64,000 nt of DNA from Haliea sp. (GTDB taxonomy: Bacteria > Pseudomonadota > Gammaproteobacteria > Pseudomonadales > Halieaceae). A program made the translations under genes and the position numbers. Below are positions 50,736-64,000 of this stretch, piece by piece. The DNA lies in contig JAHEBM010000001.1 of the NCBI GenBank assembly GCA_024642245.1, positions 101,693 through 165,692 of the forward strand. Reading direction: 5' to 3'. Below the pieces are notes generated by a model, which worked only from the letters and a program-made list of their open reading frames with translations, was not told where the DNA came from and made no database searches. The first letter of the stretch is position 1; each line of letters begins with the position of its first letter.

Positions 50736-52429
50736 GACTTCGCTGCCCCGGCCTCGATTTGCCGGGTGATGACATATTGTTGTGCCATGGACAACAGGTT
50801 ATTAACAACCCAGTACAGGACCAGGCCTGAGGGGAACCAGAGGAAGAAGAAGGTAAATACGATAGGCATCCACTTCATGATCTTGGCCTGCATGGGGTCA
50901 GGTGGCGGTGGGTTGAGCATCTGCATAAAGAACATGCTCGCACCCATCATCAGGGGCAGTACAAAGTACGGGTCCATGACCGACAGGTCCTTGATCCACA
51001 GGATAAACGGCGCCTGGCGCAGCTCCACGCTTTCCATCAGTGTCCAGTACAGTGCGATAAAGACGGGCATTTGCACGAGGACGGGCAGGCAGCCCCCCAT
51101 CGGGTTGATCTTTTCCTTGCGGTAAAGCTCCATCATGGCCTGGGACTGTTTTTGCTTATCCTCCGCAAACTGCTCGCGGATGTCCTGCATCTTGGGTTGT
51201 ACCCGACGCATGTTGGCCATCGACCTGTAACTGGTGGCAGACAATTTGAAAAAGGCCGCTTTTATCGTCACGGTTAGCAGGATGATGGACACTCCCCAGT
51301 TGCCAACAAGGCCATGGATTTTTGTGAGCAGCCAGAACAGGGGCTGCGCTATCCACCATAGCCAACCGTAATCGACACTCAGGTCCAGGTAGGGCGAAAT
51401 TTCCCTGAGCCGGTACTGGTCCTTGGGGCCGGCATAGAATTTTGCACCAACTTCACCGGACTTGCCGGGATCCAGGATCAGCGACGGGCTGGTGAAGCCG
51501 GCAATATTAAAGCCGCTACTCGTCACCCGGGTGCTGTAGTTATTGCTCTGGTTGGGATCCGGTATCCAGGCGGCGAGGAAATAATGCTGGATCATGGCGA
51601 TCCAGCCGCCAGGCAGGGTCGCCTTGAAAGGATCTTCGGCCATTGCCTTGAAGGTGAATTTGGTGAAGTGGTCATCCGGTTGGGTAATTGCCGCCCCGAG
51701 GAAAGGCTTAAGGCCCATTCCGCCAGAAGCCGTAGCGGAGGGTGCAGGGCTGCTGTCCCGTTTTAACTGGCCGAACAGGTTGGCCTGCCAGCGGCTGTCG
51801 CTGCTATTTTCTACCAGGTAGTTCACATTGATCAGGTAGTCGCCGCGGTTCAGCGTGAAGCGCTTGGTAACCTTGATACCTGCGGCATCGTGCCACAACA
51901 GATCGACCACCAATTCGTTTTCCGAATCTTGCAGCTTATATATAGAGGAAGAGGTCGTGTAGGTCGGGCGGCCGTTCTTATCAATACCGTTGGGGCCGAT
52001 CAGGCCGCTCTGGGCGATATAGGTGCGATTGTTGTTCTGCTCCAGTATGACATAGGGATCGGGTTCGCCCAGTTTGGCCAGGTATTTTGGCAGGTCCAGC
52101 TCCACGATGTCTCCACCCTCGAGATCGATGGCGATCTGGAGGACATCGGTGTGAATCTGGACAATGCGACCGTTGTGCGCCGTTTTGGGCAGCGCCGGGT
52201 CGGCAGAGGGTGCTGCGGTGTCAACCATGGATGGCAGGTCTTCAGCAGAGTCGGTTTCTGTCGCGGCGGGAAGCCCAGGCGCCGGGCCATCGGTGGTGGA
52301 GGAAATCAGCCGGGTTTGTTCCTGGGCCGTCGCGCCGCTGTGGGCATCCTTGAAGTCCACCCATTTGGTCAGGAGCATGAATGACAGGACGGCTATAGCG
52401 CCAATGAGCAGTGAGCGTTGCAAATCCAT
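50732..52429 (-). CDS. yidC: Membrane protein insertase YidC
   Basis: YidC inserts and folds inner-membrane proteins alone or with SecYEG. The 565-residue protein has an N-terminal helix ([19 protein letters not shown], residues 6-24), a large periplasmic domain from about 30 to 345, and the conserved membrane core from [16 protein letters not shown] near 360. Segments [18 protein letters not shown] near 444-461 and [20 protein letters not shown] near 523-542 are typical. It sits between yidD and mnmE. Confidence 0.97.
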   Translation of the reverse strand: MDLQRSLLIGAIAVLSFMLLTKWVDFKDAHSGATAQEQTRLISSTTDGPAPGLPAATETDSAEDLPSMVDTAAPSADPALPKTAHNGRIVQIHTDVLQIAIDLEGGDIVELDLPKYLAKLGEPDPYVILEQNNNRTYIAQSGLIGPNGIDKNGRPTYTTSSSIYKLQDSENELVVDLLWHDAAGIKVTKRFTLNRGDYLINVNYLVENSSDSRWQANLFGQLKRDSSPAPSATASGGMGLKPFLGAAITQPDDHFTKFTFKAMAEDPFKATLPGGWIAMIQHYFLAAWIPDPNQSNNYSTRVTSSGFNIAGFTSPSLILDPGKSGEVGAKFYAGPKDQYRLREISPYLDLSVDYGWLWWIAQPLFWLLTKIHGLVGNWGVSIILLTVTIKAAFFKLSATSYRSMANMRRVQPKMQDIREQFAEDKQKQSQAMMELYRKEKINPMGGCLPVLVQMPVFIALYWTLMESVELRQAPFILWIKDLSVMDPYFVLPLMMGASMFFMQMLNPPPPDPMQAKIMKWMPIVFTFFFLWFPSGLVLYWVVNNLLSMAQQYVITRQIEAGAAKS

Positions 52430-52444
52430 AGTGATATCTTTGGT

Positions 52445-52672
52445 CTAGTGTGAGTGCGTACAGGGTGGGACAGGGTCAATGCCGCCCTCGTGCCATGGAT
52501 GGCACCTGCCCAGTCGGCGCAAAGCAAGAAGACAACCACGAATCACCCCATGGGTGGCGATTGCGTCCTGTGCGTAGGTGGAGCAACTTGGATAAAAGCG
52601 GCAATGGTTACCCAGGAAGGGGCTCAGGCACGCCTTGTAACAGTCTATAAAAAAGATGAACAAGCGACGCAT
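52445..52672 (-). CDS. yidD: Membrane protein insertion efficiency factor YidD
   Basis: A 75-residue amphipathic protein. From the ATG at 52672 it begins [21 protein letters not shown] and continues [15 protein letters not shown] and [16 protein letters not shown], the full YidD signature. The start shares one base with the rnpA stop (TAATG), so the two are coupled. A 20-residue upstream extension overlapping rnpA is not supported. Confidence 0.95.
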   Translation of the reverse strand: MRRLFIFFIDCYKACLSPFLGNHCRFYPSCSTYAQDAIATHGVIRGCLLALRRLGRCHPWHEGGIDPVPPCTHSH

Positions 52673-53070
52673 TAGCGGTCCTGGATGGTGTTTGACTCGG
52701 GTTTGGGGATGTATCGGCCCAGTTTCTGCCACTGCTGCTGCAATATAGAGGATAGTTCCGCATTATCCAACTGGTCTATCCCCCGGCGAGTGAGTAACAC
52801 CACGTCCATGTTGGCTTCGCTTGCGGGCAGCTTGCGGAAAAATTCCCGGGCCAGCCGTTTGATCCGGTTGCGTTGCACGGCCAGGCGGACATTTTTCTTG
52901 GCAATGACCAAACCCAGGCGATGCCCGGGCGCGTCATTCAGCTTCGCCAGTAATAAAAGGTATTTATGCGATGCCTTCGCATCGGCGCTGTCAAAGACCC
53001 TGCTGAAGTCTCTGGCGTTGAGTAAGCGCTTGGCTTTGGGAAAACTGGCGTCAACGCCCTGACTGCTCAC
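52672..53070 (-). CDS. rnpA: Ribonuclease P protein component
   Basis: RnpA is the protein subunit of RNase P, which matures tRNA 5' ends. The 132-residue product has [17 protein letters not shown] near residues 10-26 and the RNR-type motif [16 protein letters not shown] near 67-82. [20 protein letters not shown] follows. It lies 18 bases after rpmH and overlaps yidD. Confidence 0.96.
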   Translation of the reverse strand: MSSQGVDASFPKAKRLLNARDFSRVFDSADAKASHKYLLLLAKLNDAPGHRLGLVIAKKNVRLAVQRNRIKRLAREFFRKLPASEANMDVVLLTRRGIDQLDNAELSSILQQQWQKLGRYIPKPESNTIQDR

Positions 53071-53088
53071 CCAGAACGGTTACCCGGG

Positions 53089-53223
53089 TTAGAGTGCCAG
53101 GCGCTTGCGACCGCGGGCGCGACGACGGTTCAAAACCTGGCGGCCACCCTTGGTTGCCATACGTGCACGGAAGCCGTGGGTGCGAGCGCGCTTGATAACG
53201 CTGGGCTGGAATGTTCTTTTCAT
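53089..53223 (-). CDS. rpmH: Ribosomal protein L34
   Basis: The 44-residue basic protein begins [20 protein letters not shown], with [18 protein letters not shown] to the end, the complete L34 sequence. It is first in the rpmH-rnpA-yidD-yidC-mnmE cluster. The promoter at 53311-53339 points to it. Confidence 0.98.
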   Translation of the reverse strand: MKRTFQPSVIKRARTHGFRARMATKGGRQVLNRRRARGRKRLAL

Positions 53224-53310
53224 AACAATGTTCCAAATGAGGTGCGAGTTGCAGGCTACAAGACGGCCAGTTGGCCCGGCAGTAGACGTTGACCGGAAAA
53301 AAGGTGGGGT

Positions 53311-53339
53311 ATTCTATTGAAATGTCACAGTTAATTCAA
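53311..53339 (-). promoter_or_regulatory. Sigma-70 promoter for rpmH-rnpA-yidD
   Basis: On the minus strand TTGAAT (53334-53339) and TAGAAT (53311-53316) are 17 bases apart, a good sigma-70 promoter. The leader to the rpmH ATG is about 80 bases. Confidence 0.65.
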
Positions 53340-53494
53340 TCGCGGGGGCGGTATTATTACCCCGAGACGGAAAAAGTCCTGCCGCTTCACTGGCCTGAAG
53401 CCGCCCGTCGAATAACAGGGACTTCCCGCGCAAAGCCAGAGCCGGCCTGCGTTGTCGCTATCCGCCCACAATTTCCCCCAAAGATACACACAGC

Positions 53495-53503
53495 TTATAC
53501 ACA
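53495..53503 (+). promoter_or_regulatory. DnaA box
   Basis: TTATACACA matches the relaxed consensus TTATNCACA exactly. Confidence 0.6.
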
Positions 53504-53613
53504 GGAAAAACTATACCCGGCTAAATTTTGTTCATGAGATCAAAAATTATCCAAAATAAAGCTAGGTGTTTGAATTAAAAGGATAATAAATTTCATCAAT
53601 AGCGCGTTATTTT

Positions 53614-53622
53614 TGTGGATAA
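53614..53622 (-). promoter_or_regulatory. DnaA box (perfect)
   Basis: TGTGGATAA is the exact complement of TTATCCACA and directly follows the AT-rich stretch upstream of dnaA. Confidence 0.7.
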
Positions 53623-53746
53623 CTCATGGAGTGCAGCGTATTATGCGAATACTGGAAGGACAATAATCACCAGTGTAAAAACACGCGAAAATACTCAACT
53701 TGCATTCGGAATGTCCGGTCCATCGACCGGCATCAAGGGGTTTAAT

Positions 53747-55204
53747 TTGCCTGAAGTCATATGGCAGCAGTGCGTCGATCGCCTGCAGGACGAATTACCG
53801 TCACAGCAGTTCAATACCTGGATAAGGCCGCTACAGGCCAGCACCGATGGGCGTAAGTTGACGCTCCTGGCGCCCAACCGCTTCATAAAAGACTTTGTAT
53901 CGGACAAGTTTGCAGAGCGCATTTCAGAACTGGTCAGGGAAATCGGCCATGAGAGCCTGAGCGGCGTCGTGCTCCAGGTCGGTGCGGGCAGTCTATCTCC
54001 CGCGGAAATACCCCTGGAGGAGAGAATACCGGTACCACTGGAAGTTACCCAGGGTATGCAACCGGCTATCTCCGGCCAGGTTGTCAATGGTAACGGTCGC
54101 GCTACAGATAGCCAGTCGCTCAGGACCAGCCCGGCCAGGCAGGAGTCGCCGCGCAAGGTCGAGGTCGTGAGCTCCCTGCAGCATCAGCATCACCTGGTCG
54201 GGAATTACACCTTTGACAACTTTATCGAGGGCAAATCCAACCAGCTTGCCCTGGCCGCCGCAAAGCAGGTAGCCGAGAATCCGGGCGACTCCTATAACCC
54301 CCTCTTTCTTTATGGTGGGGTGGGTCTTGGCAAGACCCACCTGATGCACGCAGTAGGTAATGCGCTGAAGCAACAGAACCCACAGGCCAAGGTGGTGTAC
54401 CTGCATTCAGAGCGCTTTGTCGCAGACATGGTCAAGGCTATTCAACTGAACGCCATCACCGACTTCAAGCGCTACTACCGCTCGGTGGACGCCCTGCTGA
54501 TCGACGACATCCAGTTTTTTGCCAAGAAGGACCGCTCACAAGAGGAATTTTTCCATACCTTTAACGCGCTTCTGGAAGGTGGTCAGCAGATGATCCTGAC
54601 CTGTGATCGGTACCCGAAAGAGATAGACGGGCTGGAAGAACGGCTGAAATCCCGTTTTGGCTGGGGTCTCACGGTGGCTGTGGAGCCGCCTGAACTGGAG
54701 ACCCGGGTGGCTATTCTGATGAAAAAGGCCACCCAGGCGCGCATCGACCTGCCGCCAGACGCGGCGTTCTTTATTGCCCAGCGTATCCGGTCCAATGTGC
54801 GAGAGTTGGAGGGCGCGCTGAAGAGAGTGATAGCGAGTGCACACTTCATAGGCAAGCCGATCGACGTTGACCTGGTCAAGGACAGCCTGAAGGATCTTTT
54901 GGCCCTGCAGGATAAGCAGGTCAGCCTCGACAATATCCAGCGTACGGTGGCGGAATATTACAAGATCAAGGTGGCTGACCTGATGTCGCGGCGGCGCAGC
55001 AGGTCGGTGGCCCGGCCACGCCAGGTCGCCATGGCACTGGCCAAGGAATTGACCAATCACAGCCTGCCCGAGATCGGTGACAGCTTTGGTGGCAGAGACC
55101 ACACGACGGTCTTGCATGGGTGCCGCAAAATCAAGGAACTTCGCGAAAGTAACTCCGATATTAGCGAAGATTACAAAAACCTGTTGCGATCGCTCACAAC
55201 TTGA
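53747..55204 (+). CDS. dnaA: Chromosomal replication initiator DnaA, TTG start
   Basis: DnaA binds oriC boxes and opens the duplex. The TTG at 53747 has AAGGGG six bases upstream and gives [18 protein letters not shown], aligned with the family, and 485 residues. Reading from 53615 would add 44 unlike residues, and an ATG at 53711 lacks a good ribosome-binding site. Walker A is [10 protein letters not shown] near residues 189-198, LLIDDIQFF near 250, and the DNA-binding signature [11 protein letters not shown] near 449-459. It is followed by dnaN. Confidence 0.96.
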   Translation: MPEVIWQQCVDRLQDELPSQQFNTWIRPLQASTDGRKLTLLAPNRFIKDFVSDKFAERISELVREIGHESLSGVVLQVGAGSLSPAEIPLEERIPVPLEVTQGMQPAISGQVVNGNGRATDSQSLRTSPARQESPRKVEVVSSLQHQHHLVGNYTFDNFIEGKSNQLALAAAKQVAENPGDSYNPLFLYGGVGLGKTHLMHAVGNALKQQNPQAKVVYLHSERFVADMVKAIQLNAITDFKRYYRSVDALLIDDIQFFAKKDRSQEEFFHTFNALLEGGQQMILTCDRYPKEIDGLEERLKSRFGWGLTVAVEPPELETRVAILMKKATQARIDLPPDAAFFIAQRIRSNVRELEGALKRVIASAHFIGKPIDVDLVKDSLKDLLALQDKQVSLDNIQRTVAEYYKIKVADLMSRRRSRSVARPRQVAMALAKELTNHSLPEIGDSFGGRDHTTVLHGCRKIKELRESNSDISEDYKNLLRSLTT

Positions 55205-55301
55205 TAATCTTCGTCATTTAGTCGAACGCTGTCTTTTACAGCCTGTCCGGTGATGCGGGGCAGGAGAACGAATGCCATTTGTGGGAAGGGAAAACAGTTA
55301 T

Positions 55302-56405
55302 ATGAAGTTCACCATTTCGCGGGATGCCCTGCTTAAACCGTTGAACCTAGTGGCCGGTGTGGTCGAGCGCCGGCAGACCCTGCCGATTCTGGCAAATGTG
55401 CTGATGGTGCTGGAAGGAGATCGCCTGGCCCTCACCGGAACGGACCTGGAGGTTGAGCTGCTTGGCCGGGTGCAATTGCCGGCGGCCGGCGATTCCGGCG
55501 AGGTCACCGTACCGGCTCGCAAGCTGGTCGATATCTGCAAGTCCCTGCCTGAGGGCAGCGATATTGAATTTACCGCCCAGGACAGCAAGGTCACGGTGAA
55601 ATCCGGACGCAGCCGCTTTACCCTGGCCACCCTGCCCGCCCGGGAGTTTCCTAATGTTGAAGACAGCATGGGTACCCACCAGTTTACGATCAAGCAGGGA
55701 CAGCTGAAGCGCCTGATCGACCGCACTGCCTTCGCCATGGCCCAGCAGGATGTGCGCTACTACCTGAATGGTATGTTGTGGGAGATCAAGGGCAAGCAAA
55801 TGCGCGTGGTCGCCACAGACGGCCACCGTTTGGCCTTGTGCACCCTGCCAGGTAAGGTCGAAGCGAGTGACGATACCCAGGTGATACTGCCGCGCAAGGG
55901 TGTACTGGAGCTCGCGCGCCTGTTGCTGGAGGACGAGGCCGACATTGCCATCGTCATCGGCAGCAATCATATACGTGCAACCACCAATGACTTTACGTTC
56001 ACCTCCAAGCTGGTCGACGGCAAGTTTCCCGATTACCAGCGGGTCCTGCCCCGCGCCCCGGACAAGATTGTGCTGGGCTCCAGGCTTGAGATGCGCCAGG
56101 CGTTTACGCGGGCGGCAATTCTTTCCAATGAAAAGTACCGCGGAGTACGCCTGAAGCTGACCAAGAACAGCCTGGACATCGTTGCCAACAATCCTGAGCA
56201 GGAAGAGGCCGAGGAGGCAGTGGCGGTCGATTACCAGGGTGACTCGCTGGAAGTGGGCTTCAACGTCAGTTATTTGCTGGATGTGCTGGGCGTGCTCAGT
56301 GGCGAACAGGTGAAGCTGTCACTGTCGGACCCCAACAGCAGTGCACTGCTGGAGGAGTCGAATGCGGGTGACTCCCTGTACGTTGTTATGCCGATGCGTC
56401 TCTAG
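55302..56405 (+). CDS. dnaN: DNA polymerase III beta sliding clamp
   Basis: DnaN is the ring clamp that holds polymerase III on DNA. From ATG 55302 (MKFTISRDALLKPL) it has 367 residues, as in Pseudomonas. It contains GVVERRQTLPILANVLM near 19-35, FPDYQRVLPRAPDKIV near 243-258, and ends with the conserved YVVMPMRL tail. An in-frame ATG at 55272 has AGGAG five bases upstream, better than that of 55302, so a ten-residue extension is possible. Confidence 0.96.
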   Translation: MKFTISRDALLKPLNLVAGVVERRQTLPILANVLMVLEGDRLALTGTDLEVELLGRVQLPAAGDSGEVTVPARKLVDICKSLPEGSDIEFTAQDSKVTVKSGRSRFTLATLPAREFPNVEDSMGTHQFTIKQGQLKRLIDRTAFAMAQQDVRYYLNGMLWEIKGKQMRVVATDGHRLALCTLPGKVEASDDTQVILPRKGVLELARLLLEDEADIAIVIGSNHIRATTNDFTFTSKLVDGKFPDYQRVLPRAPDKIVLGSRLEMRQAFTRAAILSNEKYRGVRLKLTKNSLDIVANNPEQEEAEEAVAVDYQGDSLEVGFNVSYLLDVLGVLSGEQVKLSLSDPNSSALLEESNAGDSLYVVMPMRL

Positions 56406-56505
56406 GCCCAGCCTGGCCGGCCGGATCGCCTGCGCCCGGTTGCGACCGGGCAGTATATTTTTCACACTGCAGGTCCCCCAGGGGGCCTGACACCAACGGG
56501 GCAAC

Positions 56506-57681
56506 GTGTCGCTAACCCGTCTCCAGATCAACCGCGTAAGAAACCTGAAACAGGTCAAGTTGCAGGACCTGGCCAGGGTGAACGTGTTTTTCGGGCGCAA
56601 TGGTAGTGGAAAGACCAGCGTACTGGAGGCCATCCATTTGCTGGGCATGGCCAGATCATTCCGTGGCAATAGCGTTAAATCCCTGATAACACATGGCGAA
56701 ACGAGTTGTGTCGCTTTCGGCATGGCAAGCGCGCCCGGCCAGGCCGGTGCGGGGGTAAGCCTGGGTGTTCAGCGTGGTGCCGCGGGCGAGGCGGCTATCA
56801 AGGTGGCGGGGAGCCCGGTGAAATCGGTGGCCAGGCTGGTGGAACATCTTCCGCTGCAGGTGATCAATGCCGATAGCTTCGAACTGCTGACAGGCTCACC
56901 CGGCGCACGAAGACAATACCTGGATTGGGGCGTGTTCCACGTGGAACATCGCTTTCTGGAGCAATGGCAGCGCTTCCAGCGCTGTATAAAACAGCGCAAT
57001 AAATTGTTGCGGCATGGTAAAATGCAGCAGCAGGAACTGGCCGTCTGGACTCGAGACCTTGCGACCTCCGGTGCCGCCGTGGGCGAATACCGCAAGGCTT
57101 ATTTCAGGCAGCTGGTGCCGCGTTTCAAGGAAATTGTTGCGCAGCTGCTGCCGTCCCTGGGGGATGGCCTGGAGTTGCGCTACCACCAGGGCTGGGACAG
57201 GCAGGCGAGTTACGAAATCGCTTTGCAGGGTAGCGTTTCGGCCGATATTGACCAGGGGTACACCCATGTCGGGCCCCAGCGAGCCGACATCCGGGTGTTG
57301 ATCGACGGCCGTTTGGCTGCAGAGACGCTTTCCCGGGGACAGCAAAAGCTGGTGGTATGTGGCCTGAAGCTGGCCCAGGGCCAGTTGATGTCGGAACAAG
57401 GTAAGGGCGCTTGTACGTACCTGGTGGATGACCTGCCCTCTGAGCTCGATCTCGAGCACAGCCGGCAGGTGTGTGAATTACTGGCCTCCATGGGAGCCCA
57501 GGTATTTATAACCTGTGTCGATCAGGCGGATATCGCGTCGGTCTGGCCTGAAGAAGATTCCGGAATCGCCATGTTCCACGTGGAACATGGCGCGGTGACA
57601 CGGTTACCCCAGCCAGGCGGCCTGCTAATGGACCCGCCGCGCCAGGACAGCCCTATAAATAGAAGCAGTATTGAGAGTTGA
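56506..57681 (+). CDS. recF: DNA replication and repair protein RecF
   Basis: RecF loads RecA at gaps with RecOR. The 391-residue protein starts with GTG (MSLTRLQINRVRNL), GGGG five bases upstream. Walker A is GRNGSGKT at 30-37, LGMARSFRGNS near 46-56, LLTGSPGARRQYLDWGVFHVEH near 127-148, and LVDDLPSELD near 306. It is somewhat longer than E. coli RecF (357) because of an extra C-terminal tail. Both parS sites of the window are inside this gene. Confidence 0.95.
   Translation: MSLTRLQINRVRNLKQVKLQDLARVNVFFGRNGSGKTSVLEAIHLLGMARSFRGNSVKSLITHGETSCVAFGMASAPGQAGAGVSLGVQRGAAGEAAIKVAGSPVKSVARLVEHLPLQVINADSFELLTGSPGARRQYLDWGVFHVEHRFLEQWQRFQRCIKQRNKLLRHGKMQQQELAVWTRDLATSGAAVGEYRKAYFRQLVPRFKEIVAQLLPSLGDGLELRYHQGWDRQASYEIALQGSVSADIDQGYTHVGPQRADIRVLIDGRLAAETLSRGQQKLVVCGLKLAQGQLMSEQGKGACTYLVDDLPSELDLEHSRQVCELLASMGAQVFITCVDQADIASVWPEEDSGIAMFHVEHGAVTRLPQPGGLLMDPPRQDSPINRSSIES
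56933..56948 (+). other. parS site 1, inside recF
   Basis: TGTTCCACGTGGAACA is a perfect 16-bp palindrome and a recognised ParB-binding parS variant. It encodes part of VFHVEHR in RecF, a conserved segment, so the coding need and the DNA site coincide. It lies about 3.2 kb from the DnaA boxes upstream of dnaA. Confidence 0.85.
57572..57587 (+). other. parS site 2, inside recF
   Basis: A second perfect copy of TGTTCCACGTGGAACA, 639 bases after the first, encodes MFHVEHG in the C-terminal part of RecF. A close pair suits loading of a ParB cluster near the origin. Confidence 0.85.
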
Positions 57682-63241
<5,560 letters not shown>

Positions 63242-63457
63242 GCGCTACTCCGAAGGTGACTGTGGAAAGCCGTGATTCTGGATCCACTATTTTGCGCAGA
63301 CGCCAGGGAGTCTGTCGAGCGGATCGCCGACGTCAGTGCTAAGTGTACCTACCCCCAGTATTTTGCTAGTTTATGCACTAGTTACATTGAGTGCAGGATT
63401 GGCGTCGGCGTAACATTGCGCCACGTCAATAGCGACGATTTTTAATGGAGTAATAAC

Positions 63458-63685
63458 ATGCGCAAAATGGCCCTTTCTTTATTGCTTGCCCTGGCTGCCA
63501 CGCCCGCTCTTGCCCAGATCAAAGACTGTGGCGAACTCAAGGCCGAGATAGACGCCAAGATCACCAATAACGGTGTGCAGACCTTTACCACTACCATCGT
63601 TGAAAAAGACGCCGAGGTAGACGGAAAAGTGGTCGGGACTTGTGATGGTGGTACCAAGAAGATCGTTTACAAGCGCGGTTCCTGA
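63458..63685 (+). CDS. DUF1161 family small exported protein
   Basis: A 75-residue protein with a signal peptide (RKMALSLLLALAATPALAQ, cleaved near residue 20). The mature domain has KDCGELKAEIDAKITNNGVQ and GKVVGTCDGGTKKIVYKRG, matching DUF1161. Two cysteines may form a disulfide. ATG 63458 has GGAG eight bases before it. Function is unknown. Confidence 0.85.
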   Translation: MRKMALSLLLALAATPALAQIKDCGELKAEIDAKITNNGVQTFTTTIVEKDAEVDGKVVGTCDGGTKKIVYKRGS

Positions 63686-63706
63686 GCGGGCTGCCCCCGT
63701 GGCGTC

Positions 63707-64000
63707 CTAGCTGATCGGTTTTAGTTTGGCGGGGGGCGCAGGCTGCTCCGCCAGGCTCTTTACAGTCGTATCCCCCGTCTCTGTCTTGCCCGCAGTATCC
63801 AGCCGGTCGTTCTCGATATCGGCGTGAATGGGCTCCAGCGCAGCCATGTCCTTGTTGGCTTTGGTCGACAGCTGTTGGAAGCGCTCAATCTTACCGTAAA
63901 GTCCCTGTTGCCCGGCGAGTCCCCGAACAGTGTCGTTGTAGTGGTTGTTGGCGGCTTTCAGGGTGTTGCCGAGTTTGTGCAGGCGCTCGGCGACCAGGCA
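63707..64000 (-). CDS. rmuC: Probable RmuC C-terminal end, cut by window edge
   Basis: The minus-strand frame ends at the TAG at 63707-63709 and stays open to the right edge, giving 97 residues. Translation runs LHKLGNTLKAANNHYND, TVRGLAGQQGLYGKIERF and ALEPIHADIENDRLD, then a low-complexity Lys/Pro tail. The pattern of a helical domain followed by VRGL, GK and LEP-type residues resembles the end of DNA recombination protein RmuC. Being partial, the call is tentative. Confidence 0.55.
   Translation of the reverse strand, partial: CLVAERLHKLGNTLKAANNHYNDTVRGLAGQQGLYGKIERFQQLSTKANKDMAALEPIHADIENDRLDTAGKTETGDTTVKSLAEQPAPPAKLKPIS

Larger units (their letters stand above)
53224..53746 (+). other. 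Candidate oriC region 2 / rpmH-dnaA intergenic region
   Basis: No convincing gene is present in these 523 bases. The left part holds the minus-strand rpmH promoter. Bases 53510-53612 are strongly AT-rich (ATTTTG, AAAAATTATCC, TTAAAAGGATAATAAATTT), ending in a perfect DnaA box complement at 53614-53622; a second good box lies at 53495-53503. This is the place and layout of the Pseudomonas-type oriC and of the autoregulated dnaA promoter. The divergent gene direction on either side also suits an origin here. Confidence 0.6.

Noticed and set aside
53289..53537. 82-codon open frame in the rpmH-dnaA gap
   Set aside because: It overlaps the rpmH promoter and the DnaA box at 53495, has no ribosome-binding site and resembles no family.

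Overview
The window is the replication-origin neighbourhood of a gammaproteobacterial chromosome with moderately high G+C. The gene blocks (rpmH/dnaA/dnaN/recF/gyrB, yidD/yidC/mnmE, mnmG/rsmG/parA/parB, atpIBEFHAGDC, glmUS, pyrE/crc, gmk/rpoZ/spoT/ridA/recG, ubiC/ubiA) and the Crc-like protein point to the Pseudomonadales/Cellvibrionales side of the class. A Halieaceae-like marine heterotroph is my best guess, but that rests on gene content and order only. I see no rRNA, tRNA, CRISPR array, insertion sequence, prophage or defence island.

Layout. 1-10.1 kb: pyrE (cut by the left edge), crc, rph, yicC, gmk, rpoZ, spoT, ridA, an NAD-dependent epimerase-like gene and recG. 10.1-15 kb: a DUF1415 gene coupled to a fused rubredoxin/rubredoxin reductase, then ubiC, ubiA and a FemAB-like acyltransferase gene. 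15-24.8 kb: GFA-type, DUF938 and yaaA genes; a TRAP carboxylate transporter in two divided parts around a YciA-like thioesterase; uvrD; a SPOR-domain membrane protein with a very acidic cytoplasmic region; a small secreted orphan; and a SirB2-like membrane protein. 24.9-35.4 kb: glmS and glmU, then the complete F1Fo ATP synthase operon with a readable sigma-70 promoter and an intrinsic terminator. 35.6-39.9 kb: parB, parA, rsmG, mnmG. 40.1-48.9 kb: an accessory block of lipid/ester and energy genes (three alpha/beta hydrolases, a membrane pyrophosphatase, two tandem hotdog thioesterases, a DsbA/FrnE-type protein and an acyl-CoA ligase) lying between mnmG and mnmE. 48.9-60.1 kb: the origin core. 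60.1-64 kb: a large LplT-PlsC-adenylation fusion, a DUF1161 gene and the 3' end of a probable rmuC.

The chromosome replication and segregation machinery is readable as a unit. Two AT-rich, DnaA-box-bearing intergenic regions (48905-49370 and 53224-53746) are rival oriC candidates. Initiator (dnaA), clamp (dnaN), recF and gyrB follow. ParA and ParB are encoded 16-20 kb away, and two perfect 16-bp parS palindromes sit inside recF, each encoding Phe-His-Val-Glu-His. Leading-strand logic holds broadly: most genes left of the origin core are on the minus strand back to about 24 kb, and the core genes to the right are on the plus strand.

The most unusual observations are: (i) the LplT-PlsC-AMP-binding fusion, whose adenylation domain has an altered P-loop, an Arg in place of the TGD aspartate and no C-terminal lid; (ii) the mnmE frame, whose only family-consistent start is a CTG overlapping the yidC stop; (iii) the twin parS sites in recF; and (iv) the two oriC-like regions. 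I did not find a clearly new multi-gene system. The nearest candidates are the accessory lipid block beside the origin and the two genes of unknown function with clear export or membrane features.
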